Below are positions 58,789 through 64,000 of a stretch of DNA of 64,000 bases, piece after piece (the first letter of the stretch is position 1; the number at the start of each line of letters is the position of its first letter). The DNA is taken from the NCBI GenBank assembly GCA_027621915.1, contig JAQCAD010000006.1, forward strand, positions 1-64,000. The letters run 5' to 3'. The translations under genes were made by a program, and so were the position numbers. The stretch is from Pseudomonadota bacterium (GTDB lineage Bacteria > Pseudomonadota > Gammaproteobacteria > Steroidobacterales > Woeseiaceae). Below the pieces are notes generated by a model, which did no database searches, was not told the origin of the DNA, and saw nothing but the letters and a program-made list of their open reading frames with translations.

Positions 58789-59873
58789 GAAACTACCCCC
58801 GCGCATTCGAGGCAGACACGCGTAATTCGGTTAAGCGCATCGGGACGCGCAAGCGATCGTGATTTGCGGGAGCGATCCAGAAGTTCAGCGCGGTTCGCGA
58901 GCCAGATCCTCAAGAGCCGTGCCAGCGACTCATCGTTAAGATCGCTTTGCTGCACAACTGTCGCAGCGCCGGCATCAGCCATTGGCCTGGCATTCGCGGT
59001 TTGGTGGTCATCGACGGCGGAAGGAAACGGTACGAAAATGGCCGGCAAACCAACAGCAGACAACTCAGCAACTGTCAGCGCGCCCGCCCGGCAAATAACA
59101 AGATCAGCCCAGGCGTAAGCCTCGGCCATGTCTTCAATATAAGGCGAAAGCTCCGCATCAATGTTGTGGTCGGCATATGCGGTGCGTGCCTCGTTCAGGG
59201 TTCGATCTCCGGTTTGGTGGCGAACCACGGGACGGATGTCATCCGACAACAGCGCCAGAGCTGCCGGCACAATCTGGTTCAGTGCCAGCGCACCCAGGCT
59301 GCCGCCCAGAATCAATAAGTGAATCGGACCCTCCCTGCCGGCCAGGCGGGTGCCTGGCTCATCAATTGAAGCAATGTCGGCCCGAACCGGGTTGCCGACT
59401 GTTTCAGCATTTGTTTTGGCGTTAAAACTGCCCGGGAAGGCCTGCAGCACAACCCGGGCAAGACGCGCCAGAAGACGGTTAGTTAAGCCTGATATGGCAT
59501 TTTGTTCATGGATGACGAGCGGCCGCCGTGTCAGCCAGGCGGCAAGCCCGCCAGGGCCACTGACGAAGCCGCCCATGCCGAGGACCGCTGCCGGGCGATG
59601 TTTCCACATGACGTAAAGAGACTGTGACAGCGCAAAAATCAACTTGAATGGGGCCAGTACCAACGCGGCCGGTCCTTTACCCCGCAGGCCACTCACAGCA
59701 ACCCATTCGATTGGAATCCCGGCCGCCGGCACGACGCGTGATTCAATGCCACGGTGAGTGCCCAGCCAGACAATTTCCTGGGATTCCCGCTGCAACGCTC
59801 TTGCTACAGCCAGCGCAGGATAAACGTGCCCGCCTGTGCCGCCCGCGAGGATCATGATTGGTCGGGGCGTCAT
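58785..59873 (-). CDS. murG: UDP-GlcNAc:lipid I GlcNAc transferase MurG
   Basis: 362 residues from the ATG at 59873, which overlaps the ftsW stop as ATGA. A much longer in-frame extension exists upstream but lies inside ftsW. A GT28 enzyme on the inner membrane face that makes lipid II. It has [20 protein letters not shown] (the G loop), [13 protein letters not shown] and the [13 protein letters not shown] donor-site segment. Confidence 0.96.
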   Translation of the reverse strand: MTPRPIMILAGGTGGHVYPALAVARALQRESQEIVWLGTHRGIESRVVPAAGIPIEWVAVSGLRGKGPAALVLAPFKLIFALSQSLYVMWKHRPAAVLGMGGFVSGPGGLAAWLTRRPLVIHEQNAISGLTNRLLARLARVVLQAFPGSFNAKTNAETVGNPVRADIASIDEPGTRLAGREGPIHLLILGGSLGALALNQIVPAALALLSDDIRPVVRHQTGDRTLNEARTAYADHNIDAELSPYIEDMAEAYAWADLVICRAGALTVAELSAVGLPAIFVPFPSAVDDHQTANARPMADAGAATVVQQSDLNDESLARLLRIWLANRAELLDRSRKSRSLARPDALNRITRVCLECAGVVS

Positions 59874-61063
59874 CGATCGCTGCTCCGCGCCGTACCGCGC
59901 CGATTCGCCGGCCGAGAATCTGATTGCAGTTCGTGATGGATACGAAACAGGATGCCAATACTGATTAGCGCAACGATCATGCTTGAGCGCCCATAACTGA
60001 CTAGCGGCAATGTCAGTCCTTTCGTCGGCAGCAAACCCATGTTCACGCCGAGATTTATGAACGCCTGCAAACCCAGCCAGGTGCCAATGCCAATCGCCAG
60101 GTAGGCCTCGAAAAATCGATCGGTATTTGCAGCCCGCATACCGATCCGAAAAATACGCCATAGCAGCGCGGCGAACAGCGAGATAAGCAAGAGCGAACCC
60201 ATCAGGCCAAATTCTTCGGCAAACACGGCAAAGACAAAGTCGGTGTGTGCGTCCGGCAAATAAAACAGTTTTTGAACGCCGTCACCAAGGCCCACGCCGA
60301 ACCACTCACCACGACCGATCGCGATCAGTGACTGTGTCAACTGGAATCCTGAGTCGAACGGATCCGCCCACGGATCCATGAAACCTGTCAGGCGCTCCAG
60401 GCGATACTCTTTGGTTACGACCAGCAGTATCGCCGCGACGACGGCGAGCCCGGCGAATACGGAGAAATCACGGAATCGGGCGCCTGCCACGAACATCATC
60501 GCGAAAGCGGTGGCGACAAGTACAATCGCAGCACCAAGGTCCGGCTCCAACAGCAACAAGGAACTTGCCAGCACCAGCACAACGATGGGCTTCAGGAACC
60601 CGGCGAACTGCTCACGAATTGATTTGTTTTGCCGCACGAGATACCCGGCAAGATAAATCATCAGGCAAAGTCGAGCCGGTTCCGACGCTTGCAGATTCAG
60701 TACGCCTAGCCTGATCCATCGGGTACTCCCGTTCGCCGAGTAACCGACTCCCGGAACCAACACGACTACCAGCAACCCAAATGCAACAAGCAATGTCAAT
60801 GGACCGATATTTGCCCAGAAGCGGATAGGTATGAACAGACAGGCAAATCCGGCGGCGCCACCGATCAAGGCCGCGACCGCCTGTCGACTGACGTAAAAAA
60901 ACGGATCATCCGTTGTATTGTCACTGATAGAAATCGAAGCCGAAGCGAGTATGACCAGCCCGCCGAACAATAACGTTGTAACGATCGCAAGCAGGACCGG
61001 ATCCAGCCTGATCGGCGTCTTCAGCTGCACCGGAAAAGGCATCGTTGCACTTTCAATGTTCAT
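59870..61063 (-). CDS. ftsW: Peptidoglycan polymerase FtsW
   Basis: 397 residues with ten membrane spans. A SEDS-family glycosyltransferase that builds septal glycan with FtsI. The RWIRLGVLNLQASEPARL loop, the PDAHTDFVFAVFAEEFG loop with its essential Asp, and the GLLPTKGLTLPLVSYG signature are clear. Two nearby ATGs (61063 and 61042) are possible starts. Overlaps murD as ATGA. Confidence 0.96.
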   Translation of the reverse strand: MNIESATMPFPVQLKTPIRLDPVLLAIVTTLLFGGLVILASASISISDNTTDDPFFYVSRQAVAALIGGAAGFACLFIPIRFWANIGPLTLLVAFGLLVVVLVPGVGYSANGSTRWIRLGVLNLQASEPARLCLMIYLAGYLVRQNKSIREQFAGFLKPIVVLVLASSLLLLEPDLGAAIVLVATAFAMMFVAGARFRDFSVFAGLAVVAAILLVVTKEYRLERLTGFMDPWADPFDSGFQLTQSLIAIGRGEWFGVGLGDGVQKLFYLPDAHTDFVFAVFAEEFGLMGSLLLISLFAALLWRIFRIGMRAANTDRFFEAYLAIGIGTWLGLQAFINLGVNMGLLPTKGLTLPLVSYGRSSMIVALISIGILFRIHHELQSDSRPANRRGTARSSDR

Positions 61064-62415
61064 CGCAACAATGCTCCCACGGCTTTACAAAAAGCGTCGC
61101 CCCTGGCCTGATAATTTGCAAACTGATCAAAGCTGGCGCAGGCAGGCGCAAGCAATACGGTATCTCCTGCGCCTGCCAGAGAAGCTGCGCGTGCGACAGC
61201 CGTGTTCATGTCTTTTGCGTGTTCAGTAGAAATCAAACCGGCAAAAGCCTTCTCCAATTTCAGCGCATCTTCGCCTATTAGCACCGCGGCCTTGACGCGA
61301 CCACAAGTTGCGGCTGCCAGTCTGTCGAAATCTCCGCCTTTGCCCTGGCCTCCTGCGATCAGCACCACCAGACCATTGACGGACTCGACAGACGCGATAG
61401 CCGCACCGACGTTGGTCGCTTTGGAATCATTAATGAACTGGACGTCATCAACCCGGCCTGCCGGTTGCATCCGATGCGGCAAGCCGGGAAATTCATTCAA
61501 TACCTGGAGCATCGATGACAGGTCGAAACCAATCAGTTCACCTGTGGCAAGCGCGGCCAGCGCATTCACCTGGTTATGGGTGCCAACCATGGCAATGTCA
61601 GCGACTGACAGAAGGAGCTGACGGCCGCGCGCCAGGAAAAGCTCTCCGTTATCCTCGAGCACGCCAAATTGCCCTTCTTCAGGCTCATCCAGACCAAAGC
61701 TCACACGATGAATTCCTGCCGGCAAGTGCTCGTCGATTTCATCATCGGCGCGATTGACGACTGCCGCTTCTGCCTGATCGAAGATCCGGTACTTGGCCTG
61801 GCGATATTCTTCCTCGCTTGCGTGCCAGTCGAGATGATCCGGCGAGATATTAAGAAGAACAGCAACTTTGGCTGGAAGATGCTTTGTCCGGCACAACTGG
61901 AAGCTCGACAATTCGAGGAAATAGAAGTCCGGTTCGTCCTCGATCAGCAAATCGAGGGCTGGCGTACCAAGGTTTGCGCCGGCGAGCCCTTTCATGCCTG
62001 CCGCCCTGCACATCAGGTACAACAAAGTAGTGACAGTGCTCTTGCCGTTGGAACCGGTTACAGCAACGATTGGTGCAGTCGCTTCCTGAACAAATAATTC
62101 AATATCACTAACGACTTCAACGCCCGCATTTCGCGCGGCTCTCAGGAAAGCGTCTGAATCCTGAATACCGGGAGAAACGACAATTCGTGATGTATTTTTC
62201 AAAAATCTCTTGGGTATTTTTCCAACTACTGTTTCTGCATCAATGCAAATTTCTTTTAGGTCATTGATGCCGGGCGGCTCCGCGCGATTATCGACATAAC
62301 GTGCCGGAATTCCCTTTCGCACAAGGTAACGCGCCACAGATAGCCCGGTAGATCCCAATCCGTAAACGAGATCCATTTCGGCTAGTGGCGATCTGCTTTT
62401 TGCTGCCGCGCTCAT
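61060..62415 (-). CDS. murD: UDP-N-acetylmuramoylalanine--D-glutamate ligase
   Basis: 451 residues. It adds D-Glu to UDP-MurNAc-L-Ala. The N-terminal [13 protein letters not shown], the ATP loop [13 protein letters not shown], the [10 protein letters not shown] segment and the [12 protein letters not shown]-terminal site are intact. It overlaps both mraY and ftsW by four bases. Confidence 0.97.
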   Translation of the reverse strand: MSAAAKSRSPLAEMDLVYGLGSTGLSVARYLVRKGIPARYVDNRAEPPGINDLKEICIDAETVVGKIPKRFLKNTSRIVVSPGIQDSDAFLRAARNAGVEVVSDIELFVQEATAPIVAVTGSNGKSTVTTLLYLMCRAAGMKGLAGANLGTPALDLLIEDEPDFYFLELSSFQLCRTKHLPAKVAVLLNISPDHLDWHASEEEYRQAKYRIFDQAEAAVVNRADDEIDEHLPAGIHRVSFGLDEPEEGQFGVLEDNGELFLARGRQLLLSVADIAMVGTHNQVNALAALATGELIGFDLSSMLQVLNEFPGLPHRMQPAGRVDDVQFINDSKATNVGAAIASVESVNGLVVLIAGGQGKGGDFDRLAAATCGRVKAAVLIGEDALKLEKAFAGLISTEHAKDMNTAVARAASLAGAGDTVLLAPACASFDQFANYQARGDAFCKAVGALLR

Positions 62416-63497
62416 CGTATTTTCAGACTCGCCAAACCAACCAGAACGAGAATTACGGTAATAATCCAGAAGCGCACGATCACTTTCGGCTCTGCCCAGC
62501 CCTTTAGCTCAAAATGGTGATGTAGCGGCGCCATTCGAAAAACGCGTTTGCCGGTCAATTTAAAGGACGCCACCTGAATAATGACTGACACTGTTTCGAC
62601 GACGAAAACTCCGCCCATGATTGCAAGCACGATTTCCTGTCGAACGACGACCGCTACAACACCCAGAGCTGCACCAAGCGAAAGTGCACCTATATCGCCC
62701 ATGAACACCTGTGCGGGGTATGTGTTAAACCAGAGAAATCCGAGTCCGGCGCCGGCCATGGCCGCACAGAACACGAGGACTTCTCCGGTACCCGCAACGT
62801 AGGGAATACCCAGATATTCAGAGAAATTTGTATTGCCGGTCACATAAGCGAAGACGCCGAGTGCGCCGCCAACAAGCACCGTTGGCATTATGGCCAGACC
62901 GTCAAGTCCGTCCGTCAGGTTGACCGCGTTTGAAAAACCGACAATAAAAAGAAAAGTAACGACGATCTGAAACATGCCGAGCGGCACCCACAGATCCTTG
63001 AAATAGGGAATCAATAATGAATTGCTTATCTCGTCTGTCGCCATCATGTACAACGAGACTGCCGCGATGATCGCAGCCGTTGACTGCCAAAACAGTTTTT
63101 GTTTTGCCGACATGCCGGCAGGGTTCTGCAGAATCAGTTTTTTGTAATCGTCGACGTAACCAATTACACCGAATGCCAGTGTCACAAACAGGACAATCCA
63201 AATGTAACGATTCTCGAGATCAGCCCACAGTACGGTACTGACAACAATCGCTGTCAAAATTAGCGCACCGCCCATTGTCGGCGTACCAGCTTTCAGCAGA
63301 TGCGTGTTTGGACCGTCGGCGCGGACGGGCTGGCCGGCCGCCTGGTTCATACTGAGGCGGGAAATCATTTTCGGCCCAATAATGAACGACAGAACCAATG
63401 CGGTCAGCGCTCCGAGAATTGCGCGCATCGTCAGGTAACTAAAAACGTTAAAACCGGTTTCGAACTGCGCCAGATACTCGGTGAGATAGAAAAGCAT
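62412..63497 (-). CDS. mraY: Phospho-N-acetylmuramoyl-pentapeptide transferase MraY
   Basis: 361 residues, ten membrane spans. It transfers phospho-MurNAc-pentapeptide to undecaprenyl phosphate, forming lipid I. The conserved Asp-rich loops are seen in [23 protein letters not shown] and [14 protein letters not shown], and the HHHFELKGW motif follows. It begins two bases after the murF stop. Confidence 0.97.
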   Translation of the reverse strand: MLFYLTEYLAQFETGFNVFSYLTMRAILGALTALVLSFIIGPKMISRLSMNQAAGQPVRADGPNTHLLKAGTPTMGGALILTAIVVSTVLWADLENRYIWIVLFVTLAFGVIGYVDDYKKLILQNPAGMSAKQKLFWQSTAAIIAAVSLYMMATDEISNSLLIPYFKDLWVPLGMFQIVVTFLFIVGFSNAVNLTDGLDGLAIMPTVLVGGALGVFAYVTGNTNFSEYLGIPYVAGTGEVLVFCAAMAGAGLGFLWFNTYPAQVFMGDIGALSLGAALGVVAVVVRQEIVLAIMGGVFVVETVSVIIQVASFKLTGKRVFRMAPLHHHFELKGWAEPKVIVRFWIITVILVLVGLASLKIR

Positions 63498-63499
63498 CG

Positions 63500-64000
63500 T
63501 CAGGCGCTCCCCACCTTGTCGATCTTGCCGGTCAATGCGTCAACGACGCGCTCCATACCCATCGAACGCGACCCCTTAACCAGCACGACATCACCCTGGC
63601 CGATCGATTTCCGGAGCTCGCCTATCAGTTCGTCGATGGACGGAATCCAGCGGCCGTTTTCTCCAAACGCCTCGACAGTATTTTTTGACAAAGGTCCGGT
63701 CGCCAGCAGGTTGTTAACGCCAGCCTCCCTGACGACCCAGCCGGTATGGGCGTGAAGCAATTTGCCGTCACTGCCAAGCTCTGCCATGTCGCCCAGTACT
63801 AACCAGCTGGTGCCGGTTTGCGATGCGAGGAACTCGGCTGCTGCCTGCACGCTTACCGGATTTGCGTTGTAGCTATCGTCGAAAAGAACCGCGCCGCTGG
63901 CGCTTCGCACGGGTTGCAATCGACCACCAAATGGCTGCACGGCCTCCAGACCCCTCCTGATTTGCTCGTCGGAAATTCCAAGTACTCGTGCAATTGCGGC
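63500..64000 (-). CDS. murF: UDP-N-acetylmuramoyl-tripeptide--D-Ala-D-Ala ligase, C-terminal part
   Basis: The frame is open to the window edge, so only the last 166 residues are visible. They form the end of the Mur central domain and the C-terminal Rossmann domain, with the [10 protein letters not shown] motif and VLGDMAELG typical of MurF. It adds the D-Ala-D-Ala dipeptide. As first visible dcw gene it is followed by mraY. Confidence 0.95.
   Translation of the reverse strand, partial: AAIARVLGISDEQIRRGLEAVQPFGGRLQPVRSASGAVLFDDSYNANPVSVQAAAEFLASQTGTSWLVLGDMAELGSDGKLLHAHTGWVVREAGVNNLLATGPLSKNTVEAFGENGRWIPSIDELIGELRKSIGQGDVVLVKGSRSMGMERVVDALTGKIDKVGSA

Noticed and set aside
59874-60161. N-terminal extension of murG
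   Set aside because: The extra residues lie inside ftsW in another frame and have no MurG similarity; the ATG at 59873 forms a standard ATGA overlap and begins with the family N-terminus.

Overview
The window is chromosomal DNA of a gammaproteobacterium. Several gene orders are typical of the class: csrA-alaS-recX-recA-thpR-pncC; fmdB-DUF502-aspS-nudB; clpB-pgeF-rluD with divergent bamD; pilS-pilR-pilA and pilB-pilC-pilD-coaE-zapD next to mutT-secA; and a full murF-to-lpxC division and cell-wall (dcw) cluster. The genus cannot be named from the sequence alone.

Bases 1-4137 are accessory DNA: the end of an IS91-like transposase, a small exported protein, an intact IS3-family element, two unknown genes and several repeats. 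This stretch stops at the 3' end of a tRNA-Arg gene. Bases 4138-11362 (minus strand) carry two tRNAs, csrA, alaS, recX, recA, thpR, pncC and a glycosyltransferase. mutS (plus) meets a PAP2 protein. Bases 14774-22669 (minus) hold fmdB-DUF502-aspS-nudB and rluD-pgeF-clpB, the last with a good heat-shock promoter. bamD, nadE and sucCD follow.

Bases 27574-37580 (plus) form a type IV pilus region: the PilS/PilR two-component system, a pilin gene with a textbook sigma-54 promoter and a likely PilR operator, a second pilin-like gene behind a perfect CRP/Vfr-type palindrome, the assembly ATPase PilB, platform PilC and peptidase PilD, then coaE and zapD. On the minus strand come mutT, secA and an M23/LytM-type cell-wall protein. 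The M23 transcript starts with a GEMM-class (cyclic-di-GMP-I type) riboswitch.

Between dciA and lpxC lies a plus-strand block of six genes (43152-51041): a polyprenyl-phosphate sugar synthase, a GtrA-like membrane protein, a methyltransferase, an STT3-like GT-C membrane protein with a degenerate WWDYG motif, and a tandem pair of large membrane paralogues I cannot name. Together they look like a lipid-linked sugar transfer or glycosylation module placed inside otherwise conserved envelope loci. This block and the riboswitch-LytM unit are the most unusual parts of the window. From 51053 to the right edge the minus strand carries lpxC, ftsZ, ftsA, ftsQ, ddlB, murB, murC, murG, ftsW, murD, mraY and a partial murF, mostly with 4-base ATGA or GTGA overlaps that imply translational coupling.
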